Assembly: GCA_019637815.1 (NCBI GenBank)
Contig: JAHBUZ010000022.1
Coordinates: 1-64,000 of the forward strand
DNA: 64,000 nucleotides
Reading direction: 5' to 3'
Origin: Chloroflexota bacterium
Lineage (GTDB): Bacteria > Chloroflexota > Limnocylindria > Limnocylindrales > CSP1-4
The notes beneath the pieces were generated by a model. The model had not been told where the DNA came from and searched no databases. It saw only the letters and a program-made list of their open reading frames with translations. The position numbers were made by a program, and so were the translations under genes. Shown one piece after another: positions 22,309 to 34,997 of the stretch. The number at the start of each line of letters is the position of its first letter. Within the stretch, counting starts at the first letter, position 1.

Positions 22309-23424
22309 TCAGGACGCCTTGAGGAGGTCGACCATCACGTCCCCGTCCGGGCTGAGGCACTCGAGTGTCACCGTGTCCCCCGGGTCCAGGCCGGGCGTGA
22401 CCTCCGTGAAGCCGCCGTTCGGGGAGGCGGAGCCGGCGACCGTCTGGATGTCCGGGCCCGTGATGCGGTACCGACGTCCCGGGAAGCAGGTGCCCTTGAT
22501 GACGTCGCTCGCCGCCTTCGCCGAGGACAGCCCGGCGGGCAGGGTCACCGGCAGGTCCGTGAAGCCGCTGTTCGGGGAGGCGGAGCCGGCGACCCGGTTG
22601 CCGGGCTTCGCCAGGATCGGCGACCCGCTCTTGCGCCACTTGGCGGCACGGCCGGACTGGGAGCCCGCGATCGTGACCGTGGCGCGCTGGGTGCCGCTCG
22701 CCGTGCGCAGCTGGAGCTTGCCCGAGGTGCTCGGCAACAGGACGCCCCACAGGGATGCGGTCCGCACGTCGAACCGGAGGGTCGGGACTGGTCGCACCAG
22801 GTCGAGGCGGTCGCCCGCGGCTGTCTTGTGGACCACCTCCACGACATCGTGGCCACGCAGGTCCAAGTCGGCCGTCGTGTCCAGCGTGGTGATCCCCTCC
22901 GCGAGGGTGCGGCCGTGGCTGAGGCGCCGCGTGCAGCCCTGGAGGTCCGTGGCCACGCCGAGCGCCGTGCCCAGCGGACAGCGGTGGATGGCGATGGTCA
23001 CCTTCGTGCCGGCGAGTGCCGTGACCGTCACCCGGTCCTTGCCGCGATCGACGGCCTTCACCTTCAGCTTGGGCACGGTGATGCTGCGCTTGTCGCCATC
23101 CACGACGATGTCGATCCGGTCGTCGCCGGCAATGGTGCTGCTGAAGCAGGCCGTGATGACCTCGCCCTCGGGGGTGGCCCCGCGGGAGTAGCTGCCCTTG
23201 GACGCGCCCGACCGGCTCCGCAGCGACACGGAGATGCTCGCTGCGGCGACGGTGTTCTTGGCCGACCAGCACTTCTCGCCGATGGATGCCTGGCTCAGGA
23301 TCAGGGTCCTGGCGTCCGGGCCGGCGGCCGCCACGGGGACGGGTCCCGCGAGCGCCGCGGCCAGTGCCGCGATGCCGACGATGACGGACATGCGGGGACG
23401 ACGTCCCATTCCAGCGACTGACAT
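22309..23424 (-). CDS. Secreted beta-rich protein of unknown function with internal repeat
   Basis: 371 aa. A signal peptide is visible (MSVIVGIAALAAALAGPVPVAAA at residues 12-34, cleaved after AAA). The mature part is Thr/Val/Gly-rich and beta-stranded, with four or five Cys. Two copies of VAGSASPNxGFT near the end are matched by a direct DNA repeat around 22400 and 22565, showing an internal duplication. No family was recognised. AGGAG lies 13 nt before the ATG. Confidence 0.7.
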   Translation of the reverse strand: MSVAGMGRRPRMSVIVGIAALAAALAGPVPVAAAGPDARTLILSQASIGEKCWSAKNTVAAASISVSLRSRSGASKGSYSRGATPEGEVITACFSSTIAGDDRIDIVVDGDKRSITVPKLKVKAVDRGKDRVTVTALAGTKVTIAIHRCPLGTALGVATDLQGCTRRLSHGRTLAEGITTLDTTADLDLRGHDVVEVVHKTAAGDRLDLVRPVPTLRFDVRTASLWGVLLPSTSGKLQLRTASGTQRATVTIAGSQSGRAAKWRKSGSPILAKPGNRVAGSASPNSGFTDLPVTLPAGLSSAKAASDVIKGTCFPGRRYRITGPDIQTVAGSASPNGGFTEVTPGLDPGDTVTLECLSPDGDVMVDLLKAS

Positions 23425-23534
23425 GATCGGGGCTTCGCTCCTGTGCTCTGGGTCGCAGGACGGTAGCAGGGCGGATGCGCCCTCGCAAGCGTACTGGTCG
23501 GACCGGACTGCAAGCACGCCGTCGGACCGGATGG

Positions 23535-26983
<3,449 letters not shown>

Positions 26984-26987
<4 letters not shown>

Positions 26988-28150
26988 GCGACGCTCCAGA
27001 CGCGTGCGAGGAACCGGTCGAACACCTCGGCCGCATCGAGCGGACCGGGCGAGCCCTCCGGGTGGTACTGGACCGTCTCGATGGGCAGCGTCTCGTGGCG
27101 AAGCCCTTCCACGGAGTCATCGTTGAGGTTGCGCTGGCTGACATAGAACCCCGACCCCGCGGGCAGCGACGCACCGTCCACGGTCACCTCGTGGTTCTGT
27201 GCCGTCACCTGGACCTGGCCGAGTCGCGCGTCCTCCACAGGGTGGTTCGCGCCGTGATGCCCGAAGCGCAGTCGCCGGGTCTCCGCGCCCGCCGCGCGCG
27301 CCACGATCTGGTGACCGAGGCAGATCCCCAGCAGCGGCCGCCCATCCTCGATGACCGCCCGTGCGAGCGCCGTGGGTGCCGCGAGGCGCGCCGGATCGCC
27401 GGGGCCCGGTGACAGCACGACCCCCGCCACGTCCGGCGTCAGCACGTCCGCCGCGGACACCGTGTGTGGCAGCACCCGGACCCGCGCCCCACGCCGCCGC
27501 AGGGAGCGAACGATGTTCGCCTTGAGCCCGTAGTCGACGACCGCGACGAGTGGCCCTCGATCGCCAGACTCGTAGGGCGCCGCGACCGAGACCTGGCCCA
27601 CGAAGTCCTGGTCCTCCCAGCGCATCACGCCCCGCGCCTGGTCGATGGCATCGTCCACATCGACGGCACCCGGCGCCGTGATGATCGCGCGCTGGCACCC
27701 GGTCTGGCGCAGATGTCGGGCGAGGGCGCGGGTATCGAGACCCGCGATGGCGGGCACTCCCTGGGCACGCAGCAGGTGCACGATCTGGCGAGCGCGACCC
27801 AGGACCGCCGCGGTGGCGTGACCGACGACCAGGCCCCGGAGCCAGGGCCGCTCGGACTGGTCGTCGCCCGACAACCGTCCATGGTTGCCGATGAGGGGAT
27901 AGGTCATCACCACGACCTGTCCCGCGTACGAGGGGTCCGTGCAGACCTCCTGGTAGCCGGTCTGGGACGTGTTGACGACGAGGTCGCCACCGGATGCGAC
28001 CGGGGCACCGAAGCTGACGCCCGCGAACACGGTGCCGTCCTCGAGGGCAAGGAGCGCCGGGCCGTGCGCCCCGATGCGCGGATCGACGACGGCATCGCTC
28101 GGGATGGGCAGTGCGACGGGTCGGATGACGGCTGGTGCGGAGTCGCTCAT
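26984..28150 (-). CDS. carA: Carbamoyl-phosphate synthase small (glutaminase) subunit
   Basis: 388 aa. Hydrolyses glutamine and channels ammonia to CarB. The N-terminal half has VVNTSQTGYQEVCTDPSYAGQ; the class I amidotransferase half has LLGICLGHQI with nucleophile Cys277, and YHPEGSPGP with His363 and Glu365. The ATG at 28150 overlaps the stop codon of a short upstream ORF (ATGA) and has no Shine-Dalgarno of its own, so its translation probably depends on that ORF. Upstream in-frame codons to 28294 are not family-like. Confidence 0.96.
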
Positions 28151-28248
28151 GGGCGGGGTCGCTGGCCGCTGGCGGCGCCGCCAGCCCACGCGGGACACAC
28201 GAGGATGACAGGCTCGTCCGTCAGGCGGCGGACGTGACGCGATGACAT
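28147..28248 (-). CDS. 33-codon leader ORF coupled to carA
   Basis: A perfect AAGGAGGT (28256-28263) lies 7 nt before an ATG on the minus strand. The frame of 33 codons starts MSSRHVRRL and ends in TGA, which overlaps the carA ATG as ATGA. A GCTGGCGGC/GCCGCCAGC stem (28168-28185) lies within its second half, so ribosomes reading the leader would open that stem. The peptide matches no family; its role would be in expression control. Confidence 0.6.
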   Translation of the reverse strand: MSSRHVRRLTDEPVILVCPAWAGGAASGQRPRP

Positions 28249-28334
28249 GTGGGGGACCTCCTTGCCGGCCTCGCTGGGCCCTGCCCGACCTCACGGATCG
28301 GCTCCGGCCTCACGGGACCGGGAACAAGGCTTCT

Positions 28335-28343
28335 AGCCTAGCA
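28335..28343 (-). promoter_or_regulatory. Extended -10 promoter of the carAB operon
   Basis: On the minus strand TGC precedes TAGGCT, an extended -10 element. Transcription would start about 80 nt before the leader ORF and 180 nt before carA, leaving an untranslated leader long enough for control. Confidence 0.4.
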
Positions 28344-28393
28344 CGCGGATGGCCGTGGTCGATGGCGTTCGGTCCGCGCCGGGTCAGCGTCCG

Positions 28394-28831
28394 TCAGCGC
28401 CCCTGGATCGTGCGCTTGACCTTGCGCAGCACCCGTCGGACCTGCTTCCGGACCGCCGCACGACGTCGCTCGCCCGCGCCCGGCTGCAGGAAGTACGCGG
28501 CCAGTCCACCGAGCAGCGCGCCCGCGAGGATGATGCCCAGCGCCGCCAGGATGGCCGGACGTGCCGCCGGAAGGGCGATCCCCGTGCGTGCCGCGTCACG
28601 ACCGAGCAGCCGGTCGACCGACGGCAGCTCCACGCGTGGCAGCTCGATGTCCCGGCGACGCAGCTCACCCGCCAGGTCCACGCGCGACAGGTCGTCACGC
28701 AGACGCGTCAGGTCGAGATCACGGGCGTCGCGTGCCAGGTCATCCCGCAACTCAGCGAGCCGTGACAGGTCCACGTCGCGGACCAGCTCACGCAGGCTGT
28801 CGGCGTCCACCCGTGGCAGCTTGAGTGCCAT
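28394..28831 (-). CDS. Small single-pass membrane protein of unknown function
   Basis: 145 aa. The first 80 residues are a heptad-like chain of L/R/D repeats (LSRLAELRDDLARDARDLDL), probably an amphipathic or coiled helix. One transmembrane helix follows (AILAALGIILAGALLGGLAAYFL, about residues 91-113), then a strongly basic tail. The layout recalls YtxH-like proteins but the sequence is not diagnostic. GGGAG lies upstream of the ATG. Confidence 0.65.
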   Translation of the reverse strand: MALKLPRVDADSLRELVRDVDLSRLAELRDDLARDARDLDLTRLRDDLSRVDLAGELRRRDIELPRVELPSVDRLLGRDAARTGIALPAARPAILAALGIILAGALLGGLAAYFLQPGAGERRRAAVRKQVRRVLRKVKRTIQGR

Positions 28832-28935
28832 CGGAGTCCCTCCCCTTGTCGATGGGCCGCCTGTCCCCAGTGGCTACGCACGCCGGCCCCACGGTGTCGT
28901 CCTCGCATCATGGTGCCATCGAACGCGTCGAGGGA

Positions 28936-29736
28936 TCAGCCGGGGGTCGACCGCACCGCCGGGACCGTCGTGGGGCTCGCTGCCGGCACCTGGAACAGGC
29001 GCAGGACGGTCTCCGCCGCGAGATCCGCCCAGCCGGCGTACTGCTTCCCGGACGGGTGCAGCTCGTCCGGCGCCACGAGGCTCGGGTCCTCCTGGACCCG
29101 GTCCGCGATGGGCGTGATGTCGACCACGGCCACGCCGCGTGCGGCCGCGACCTCGCCGAGGATCGTGTTGAGCTCCCGGATGCGTGCGGAGTCGCCGCCA
29201 TCGTCGTCGTGCATGGGGCCAGCCGGGGTCAGTGTGTAGTCCGGTGTCGTCATCACGAAGACCCGATCCGCCGGGACCGCCGTGAGCACCGTGTCGAGGA
29301 TGACCCCGATGTTCGTGCGGTAGATCGCGGGCGTCGAGAGGGGCAGGACCAGGTCGTTGACCCCCACCTGCAGGCTGACGATCTGCGGATCGAGCGCGAG
29401 GAGGCTCGGCAGCTGGTCCGTGATGACCGCGGCGCTGTTGGTGCTGCGGCCGGCGAGGTTCGCGGTCAGCTCCACGTCGAGGGTCGGTCGCAGGAGCCGG
29501 ACGAGCTGGTTGGGCCATCGGTCGGTCTGACGGACACCATCCCCGAACGTGAACGAGTCCCCGATGGCGACGTATCGCAGCGCGGCCGGTCCCGTGGTGG
29601 GAGCGACCGGACCCACGAGGCCCGTGGGCAGCGAATCGACCGGCACCGTCGGCGCGGGAGCACCCGTCGCGCAGCCGGTCGCGATCACGATGAGACACAG
29701 GAGCGCGAGCAGCGGCCGGACGATGGGAGGACGCAC
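28936..29736 (-). CDS. SGNH/GDSL-family esterase, predicted lipoprotein
   Basis: 266 aa from a GTG start that lies 7 nt after a minus-strand TATCCT box. The signal peptide ends in a lipobox-like ATGC with Cys22, so the protein is probably lipid-anchored outside the membrane. SGNH blocks: AIGDSFTFGDG (Ser nucleophile), NLAGRSTN (Gly), VGVNDL (Asn), and DELHPSGKQYA (Asp and His). All four catalytic residues are present. The substrate is unknown; secreted relatives deacylate sugars or lipids. It is divergent from ku. Confidence 0.85.
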   Translation of the reverse strand: MRPPIVRPLLALLCLIVIATGCATGAPAPTVPVDSLPTGLVGPVAPTTGPAALRYVAIGDSFTFGDGVRQTDRWPNQLVRLLRPTLDVELTANLAGRSTNSAAVITDQLPSLLALDPQIVSLQVGVNDLVLPLSTPAIYRTNIGVILDTVLTAVPADRVFVMTTPDYTLTPAGPMHDDDGGDSARIRELNTILGEVAAARGVAVVDITPIADRVQEDPSLVAPDELHPSGKQYAGWADLAAETVLRLFQVPAASPTTVPAVRSTPG

Positions 29737-29879
29737 GCTGCCGAGGATAGACGCCCGAGGCTGAAGGCCCCGGCGCGCTGACCGAGCGCGCGACGGGCCA
29801 CCCGCACGGGAGGGCGTATCCTGCCCCCGACGGCGACCCGGCACGGTCCGCGGCCGACCGTCCGACCCTGGAGGTCCCC

Positions 29880-30851
29880 ATGGCCCGATCGATGTGGCGT
29901 GGCGCGATCCAGTTCGGCCTCGTGACCATCCCCGTCCGCCTGTACCTCGCCACCGAGTCGCGCGGCGGCCTGTCCTTCAACCTGCTGCACAAGGAAGCGA
30001 CCGAGGACGGCGAGGTCGTCCCCTGCCTGCGACGCATCCAGATGAAGACCCACTGCCCGGAACACGGCGAGATCCCGCGGTCGGACACCGTCCGCGGCTA
30101 CGAGTGGTCCAAGGGCCAGTACGTGGTCATCGACGAATCGGACTTCGAATCGGTGCCCCTGCGCACGGTCCGGGCCATCGAGATCGAGCAGTTCGTCACC
30201 GTCGCCGCGGAGCGCCAGGCGCCCATCTTCGTGAAGCAGGCCTACTACCTCGAACCCGAGCCGGTCGGCCGCAAGGCGTTCAGCCTGCTCAAGGAGGTCC
30301 TCGCCGAGGAGGGCCTCCAGGGGATCTGCAAGATCGTGCTCAAGGATCGCGAGCAGCTCTCGGTCCTCGACCCGTATCGGTCCACGATGCTCCTCTCGAC
30401 GATCTACTGGCCGGACGAGGTCCGCGACGTGGGCGAGCTGGACCTGCCCGCCGAGGAACCCGAACACAAGCCCGCCGAGGTCGCCATGGCGCGCCAGCTC
30501 GTGAGCGCGATGACCGGCGAGTTCGAGCCCGAGCGCTACCACGACGAGTACCGCGAGGCGCTGCTCAAGGTCATCGAGGCCAAGGCGGACGGGCAGCCCG
30601 TCGCTGCGCCGGAGGAGCCGGTCGCCGAGACCAGGGGCCTCACCGACCTCATGGCCGTGCTGGAGGCGAGCGTCGCCGCGGCCCGCGAAGGACGGGCGGC
30701 AGCCTCGCTCCAGGCGACCGGTACCGACGATGCCGCACCAGCCGGCGCCAAGGCACCGTCGAAGGCCAGCCGCTCGAAGGCGAAGCCGACCGCAGCCGCC
30801 GACGACCCGGACGAGGCGGCACCGCCCAAGCGTCGCCGGAAGAGCGCCTGA
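29880..30851 (+). CDS. ku: Bacterial Ku protein
   Basis: 323 aa homodimeric end-binding protein of bacterial non-homologous end joining. The family opening MARSMWRGAIQFGLVTIPVRLY is complete, followed by YEWSKGQYVVIDESDFE and the Ku bridge region. The tail after residue 255 is rich in Lys, Ala and Arg, ending KRRRKSA, like the extended DNA-binding tails of some actinobacterial Ku proteins. GGAGG lies 5 nt before the ATG. A LigD-like protein follows 34 bp downstream, but it lacks ligase residues. Confidence 0.96.
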   Translation: MARSMWRGAIQFGLVTIPVRLYLATESRGGLSFNLLHKEATEDGEVVPCLRRIQMKTHCPEHGEIPRSDTVRGYEWSKGQYVVIDESDFESVPLRTVRAIEIEQFVTVAAERQAPIFVKQAYYLEPEPVGRKAFSLLKEVLAEEGLQGICKIVLKDREQLSVLDPYRSTMLLSTIYWPDEVRDVGELDLPAEEPEHKPAEVAMARQLVSAMTGEFEPERYHDEYREALLKVIEAKADGQPVAAPEEPVAETRGLTDLMAVLEASVAAAREGRAAASLQATGTDDAAPAGAKAPSKASRSKAKPTAAADDPDEAAPPKRRRKSA

Positions 30852-30885
30852 CATCGGTCGCGGTCACGACCGGTCCACCATCCCG

Positions 30886-31668
30886 ATGCCAGCGACGCGG
30901 GCGTCCGTCGGGCAGCTCCACCTCCCGCTCGATGTGGACGAGAGCGGATCGTCCGCGGCATGGCGTCGCTGGTCGGTCCCCATGGTGCCGGGGGATGGGC
31001 CGGCCCCGTTCGACGACCCCGCGTGGTTCTTCGAGCCGTGGTGGCCTGGGTCGAGCACGACGCTCGTCATCGGCCCGCAGGGCATCCGGCTGCTGACCAG
31101 CCATCTCGCCGACCCGACCGCGGCGTTCCCGGAGCTGGCGGGTATCCCCGGCCAGGTGGACGCTCACAGCGCGGTCGTCACGGGGACCCTGCTCGTGCTC
31201 GACGACGAGGGCCTGCCGGACGCCGAGGCGCTGCGTGCCCGGCTCGTCGACCCGCGACCGCCGGGAGGTCTCCGGGCAGCGGACGACCCGATCCCCATCA
31301 GCGACCGTCGACAGCGCGTGGGCCGTGGCGCGTTCATCGCCTCGGACCTGCTCGAGCAGGACGGCGAGCCGCTGACGCTGCTGCCGTTCTCGGAGCGACG
31401 GGCGCGACTCATCGACCTGGTCCGGGACGACGACCGGTTCCTCGTCGGTCGTGGGCTCCACGGGGAGGGCGAGACGCTCGCGGAGGCAGCCGCCTCCATC
31501 GGCATCGAGGGCATCGCCGCTCGACGTCTCGACACGCCCTGGCGTCCCGGCCCGGCACCGGATGCCTGGCTCCGGCTGCCGGTCCGGGGCACGCCCGTGG
31601 TGCCGTCACGGCCGCTGTTGGTGTTGCTCCAGCGCCTCCCCCTCGACCGGGGTGGGACCGATCGATGA
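30886..31668 (+). CDS. ATP-dependent DNA ligase-like protein lacking catalytic residues
   Basis: 260 aa with the layout of an LigD-type nucleotidyltransferase domain. FFEPWWPG stands where ligases have EPKxDG, so the adenylated Lys and the following Asp are missing. VVTGTLLVLDDEG stands at motif III (usually DGE), losing the Glu. EGIAARRLDTPWRPG matches motif IV with Arg for the usual Lys, and WLRLPV matches motif V with Arg for Lys. No polymerase or phosphoesterase domain is attached. The position right after ku suggests a structural role in end joining. The ligase kinship is inferred from the spaced motifs. Confidence 0.65.
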   Translation: MPATRASVGQLHLPLDVDESGSSAAWRRWSVPMVPGDGPAPFDDPAWFFEPWWPGSSTTLVIGPQGIRLLTSHLADPTAAFPELAGIPGQVDAHSAVVTGTLLVLDDEGLPDAEALRARLVDPRPPGGLRAADDPIPISDRRQRVGRGAFIASDLLEQDGEPLTLLPFSERRARLIDLVRDDDRFLVGRGLHGEGETLAEAAASIGIEGIAARRLDTPWRPGPAPDAWLRLPVRGTPVVPSRPLLVLLQRLPLDRGGTDR

Positions 31669-31877
31669 CCCGCCGCACCACACCCGACCCCACCCGACCC
31701 GGACGCTGACCACCAGCGCTGGTACTTCGATGGGACCAAGGTACGGGGGGACACGGCCGGGTCGTCCCGTCATCATCCGTGGTGCGTCGGGACGACGTTG
31801 AAGCGGACGTCGACCTGATCCCCAGTGCACGCCCCTGGCGTCACATGACGATGGTGCGCCCAGTCGCGCCGATCCAC
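31669..31877. other. Intergenic region, no gene supported
   Basis: No confident gene. One plus frame (about 31709-31819) reads QRWYFDGTKVRGD then HHPWCVGTTLKR, slightly protein-like, but it has no supported start and no family match. Confidence 0.4.
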
Positions 31878-31915
31878 GGACCCCTCCGTCGTCCGCATAC
31901 GCGGCGGAGGGGTCC
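31878..31915. terminator. Strong hairpin between convergent genes
   Basis: GGACCCCTCCG (31878-31888) pairs perfectly with CGGAGGGGTCC (31905-31915). It sits between the ligase-like gene and the lepB stop. There is no clear U-run, so factor-dependent or non-canonical termination is assumed. Confidence 0.5.
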
Positions 31916-31922
31916 TGTCATG

Positions 31923-32549
31923 TCAGGGAGCGCCGGACAGCTCCGGGTAGGTGGGCGTCTGGAGGATGCCCAGCGTGTCGAGCGGCCAGAAGCGCAGGAA
32001 CGCGCGCCCGATGATCCCGTCCGTTCGGACCACGCCGAAGGCGCGCGAGTCCTGCGAGTCGGGGCGGTTGTCGCCCATCACGAACACCTCGCCCTCGCCG
32101 ATGTCCCAGGCCTCCTCGTCGGTCTCCGGCTCCGTGGTGGTACCCGGTCGGACGTAGGGCTCGTCCAGCTGGACACCGTCGATCCAGACCGACCCATCGT
32201 GGATCTCCACGCGTTCGCCGGCGACCGCGATGACCCGCTTGATGTAGGGCGTGGAGTCCTCCGGGATGTCGGGCGGGTGGAGGACCACGACATCGCCCCG
32301 GCTGTAGTCGTCGAAGCGGGGCGTCAGCTTGTCGATGAGCAGGTGCTGGCCGTCACGGAGCGTGATGTCCATGGACCGCCCCTCGACCCGATACGTCTGC
32401 ACCAGGAACGTCTGGATGAACAGGTACAGCAGGATCGCCAGGACCACCGTCACGATCGTCTCGGTGAGCCACCCGGAGCGCTTCCTGGCAGGCGCGGGTG
32501 TCGCCCCCGGGTCGTGGACCACCGGGGGTTGGTCGTAGGGCATCGTCAT
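31923..32549 (-). CDS. lepB: Type I signal peptidase
   Basis: 208 aa. Cleaves signal peptides of exported proteins on the outer face of the membrane. One transmembrane helix (residues 31-48) follows a short Pro-rich cytoplasmic start. The catalytic Ser59 is in GRSMDITL and the general-base Lys104 in PYIKRVIAVAGE. The late box GEVFVMGDNRPDSQDSRAFG is complete. ATGs at 32549 and 32543 are both possible; a minus-strand TCTAGT box ends 10 nt before the first. Upstream in-frame residues are not family-like. Confidence 0.95.
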   Translation of the reverse strand: MTMPYDQPPVVHDPGATPAPARKRSGWLTETIVTVVLAILLYLFIQTFLVQTYRVEGRSMDITLRDGQHLLIDKLTPRFDDYSRGDVVVLHPPDIPEDSTPYIKRVIAVAGERVEIHDGSVWIDGVQLDEPYVRPGTTTEPETDEEAWDIGEGEVFVMGDNRPDSQDSRAFGVVRTDGIIGRAFLRFWPLDTLGILQTPTYPELSGAP

Positions 32550-32797
32550 CGGGCGACAGACTAGACGACCCGGGCCGATGGCATCTCGCCACGCTGGCAC
32601 CGGGTCGTCGGTCGCGGCACTTGGGCGCTGATCGACTGCCGATGCGGGTCCCGCGGGTTCCCATGGGCACGATGACCGACTATGCTCCGGCCGGGACGCC
32701 GCACACAGACCACCGGGGAGGGATCCTCGCGGTGGATCTGCGTGGTTGCGACCGCGCCCGCCGCCACCCTCGCCCAGACCCGGGAGGGGGGTTCGAC

Positions 32798-34372
32798 ATG
32801 GTGCTGCGGGGAACGCATCTTCGGGTCGCGGCGGCGACCGGATCGCTGCTGATCGCGCTGGGTGGCCTGCCGGCCGCGGGTCAGGACGCCAGCCCGGGCG
32901 CATCGGACGTGCCAGGTGCATCGGAGGGAACGTCCGTCGAGCTGTGCGCGCGCTTCCACCAGGAAGCGACCCAGACATCGCGGATCGGGACCCTGGGCCT
33001 CGCCCAGGCTGCCAGCCAGTCGCCGGAGCCCGGGGCCTCGGAGCCCTCGGTGGTCCAGTCGTGTCGCCTCCCCTCGTGGGATCCCACCGACGCGTGGCCC
33101 TTTCGCGGCACCATCGACCGGGAGCAGGCGTTCCACTGGTCGCTGGCGGGCACGGATGGCGTCACATCGCAGGGCGACATCGTGGGTGTGGGCTGGGCGC
33201 CCATCCAGCTCACCGCAGCCCAGGCCAGGCGGCTCGTCCGCGCGGATGCGTTCCACACGTTCGGCGCGGCCGATCGCGCCATCCGCGCGGGCTCCTATCT
33301 GCTCGTCCAGATCGAGACCGCGGCCACGCCGGAGCTTCCGCCGGATCTCAACCGCGCGTTCTACCTGGGCACGGACCGGGACGGGGACCGATCCAACGAC
33401 CGCCCGGCGACCGCCCAGAACCCCTACGACGCGTTCCAGGGCCTCCAGAACCTGTACCTGTTCCAGCAGCTCGCGGGACGACGGACACCCACGCTGACCT
33501 CGACCGACTTCGGGTCCGACAAGCGCTCACCCCAGGGGTCCGTGTTCCACAACGACGACGTCCCCTTCGCGGCGCGCATCACCGAGACGCCGCCCGGCGT
33601 GCAGTTCCTGCTGCGACGGAACACCGTGGGTGACACGTTCCGGCCCATCGTGCTCGAGCAGCGGCCATCCAGCGGCCTCTCGGGGCCACGCATCGCATCC
33701 ATCGCTGGCGTGGACATGGGGGCGCCGCTCGTCCTGGACCAGGATGGCAGCCCGTTCGCGGACGGCTACGACGTGGGCTTCCTGGAGTTCTGGCCTCAGC
33801 AGGTCCCGCTCGATGGCCAGATCCGTCCGTTCGTCAGCGGCATCTGGCTCGACACACAGCACCAGCCGCCTGTCGAGGGCACGATCCTGGATCTCACGTT
33901 CCAGGGCCAGTCCATCCTCGACTTCAGCTGCCCGTCCCGCACGGACATCTGGGCGGAGATCCAGGCCACACAGGAGCAGATCAGCACCCTGTTGTACGAC
34001 GCCCGGGTCATCGACGAGCGCTTGCATAGGGAGCTCACGGCTCGGCTCGACTGGCTGCTGAACGCTTCTTCACTCCAGCAGACGGTCCGGGCCGACCTGA
34101 TCGTCCTCGACCAGCGACTGTTCCTCCACGTCCCCGTGTGCCATCCCGGTGGCGGCCTGTACGGGCTGACCGACATCGAGTTCGGGCCGACCGGCGACGC
34201 GGACGTCGACGTCATCCTGGGAGAGTGGGCCGACGAGCTCTCCGACGTGCCGTTCTTCATGGTCGACCCGCAGTACGGCGGCACCACGACCGGGAACCCC
34301 GACACCTTCGACCAGGCGCTCCAGGCGCTCGACGACCTGGATGCGCTGGACACACCATCCGGTGGCTCCTGA
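32798..34372 (+). CDS. Secreted protein of unknown function
   Basis: 524 aa. A signal peptide is visible (LRVAAATGSLLIALGGLPAAG), followed by a Ser/Pro/Gly/Ala linker with the SPG-type repeats also seen in the 18204 protein. The body is a beta-rich globular region with DFSCPSRTD and VCHPGGG segments. No family was recognised. GGAGGGGGG lies before the ATG at good spacing. Confidence 0.7.
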   Translation: MVLRGTHLRVAAATGSLLIALGGLPAAGQDASPGASDVPGASEGTSVELCARFHQEATQTSRIGTLGLAQAASQSPEPGASEPSVVQSCRLPSWDPTDAWPFRGTIDREQAFHWSLAGTDGVTSQGDIVGVGWAPIQLTAAQARRLVRADAFHTFGAADRAIRAGSYLLVQIETAATPELPPDLNRAFYLGTDRDGDRSNDRPATAQNPYDAFQGLQNLYLFQQLAGRRTPTLTSTDFGSDKRSPQGSVFHNDDVPFAARITETPPGVQFLLRRNTVGDTFRPIVLEQRPSSGLSGPRIASIAGVDMGAPLVLDQDGSPFADGYDVGFLEFWPQQVPLDGQIRPFVSGIWLDTQHQPPVEGTILDLTFQGQSILDFSCPSRTDIWAEIQATQEQISTLLYDARVIDERLHRELTARLDWLLNASSLQQTVRADLIVLDQRLFLHVPVCHPGGGLYGLTDIEFGPTGDADVDVILGEWADELSDVPFFMVDPQYGGTTTGNPDTFDQALQALDDLDALDTPSGGS

Positions 34373-34451
34373 GGGCCGGCGCCTCACGAGAAGCCGCGTC
34401 CGAGCGGAGCCACCGTCGCTGCTACTGGCGCTCCCGGGCGGACACGAAGAA

Positions 34452-34476
34452 GCCCCCGAAGTGCGTCCTCGGGGGC
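34452..34476 (-). terminator. Intrinsic terminator after tRNA-Lys
   Basis: On the minus strand GCCCCCGA pairs with TCGGGGGC across a 9-nt loop, followed by TTCTTC. It lies 22 bp beyond the tRNA-Lys 3' end. Confidence 0.65.
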
Positions 34477-34498
34477 ATTCTCGTGCTCGAGTTCGTGG

Positions 34499-34570
34499 TG
34501 AGCCGGGAAGGACTCGAACCTTCAACCAAGTGATTAAGAGTCACTTGCTCTGCCATTGAGCTACCGGCCC
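34499..34570 (-). tRNA. tRNA-Lys (anticodon CTT)
   Basis: Cloverleaf read on the minus strand: acceptor GGGCCGG/CCGGCTC with one G-U pair, D-arm with GCTC/GAGC, anticodon stem AGTGA/TCACT with loop CTCTTAA giving CTT, T-arm GAAGG TTCGAGT CCTTC. The CCA end is not encoded. It decodes AAG. Confidence 0.95.
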
Positions 34571-34780
34571 GGGGCGCGGCGGACCGCGACCTCAGGGCAA
34601 AGATGCTAGCACGAGCCGCGACGGCACGAGACGGCGGCATCCGGCCTGTGAACGGCCCGCCGGTACCGCGTGATCCCCCTCCGGTCCGACGTGCGGCATC
34701 GGGCGCACCGGACGCTGGTCATCCAGCAGAATGGCGGAGGTGGCACGACGCGCGTCCTGCGTGGCACCGCGCGACCGGTG

Positions 34781-34981
34781 ATGGACGTGGTGCCCGCCGA
34801 GTCGATCGGCCATGGCGACGTGGTCGTGGTGCTCGGCGAGACACGTGGCACCGCGCGCGGCACCGGACGGTCCTTCGCGACCCCGTTCGCGCACGTGTGG
34901 CGGCTCCGGGCTGGCCGCGTCGTGGGCTGGCGAGCGATCCTCGACACGGGCGCCGCCCGGGCGGCCCTCGAGCGCGACTGA
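34781..34981 (+). pseudogene. Truncated SnoaL-like (NTF2-fold) gene
   Basis: The frame ends with about 60 residues typical of the second half of SnoaL-like proteins: GDVVVVLGETRGTARGTGR, then FATPFAHVWRLRAGRVVGWR and ILDTGAARAAL. The first half of the cone fold is absent, and the codons before ATG 34781 are not family-like. It lies between tRNA-Lys and its inverted pseudo-copy. Confidence 0.5.
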
Positions 34982-34997
34982 CCACGGGGCAGGCCGC

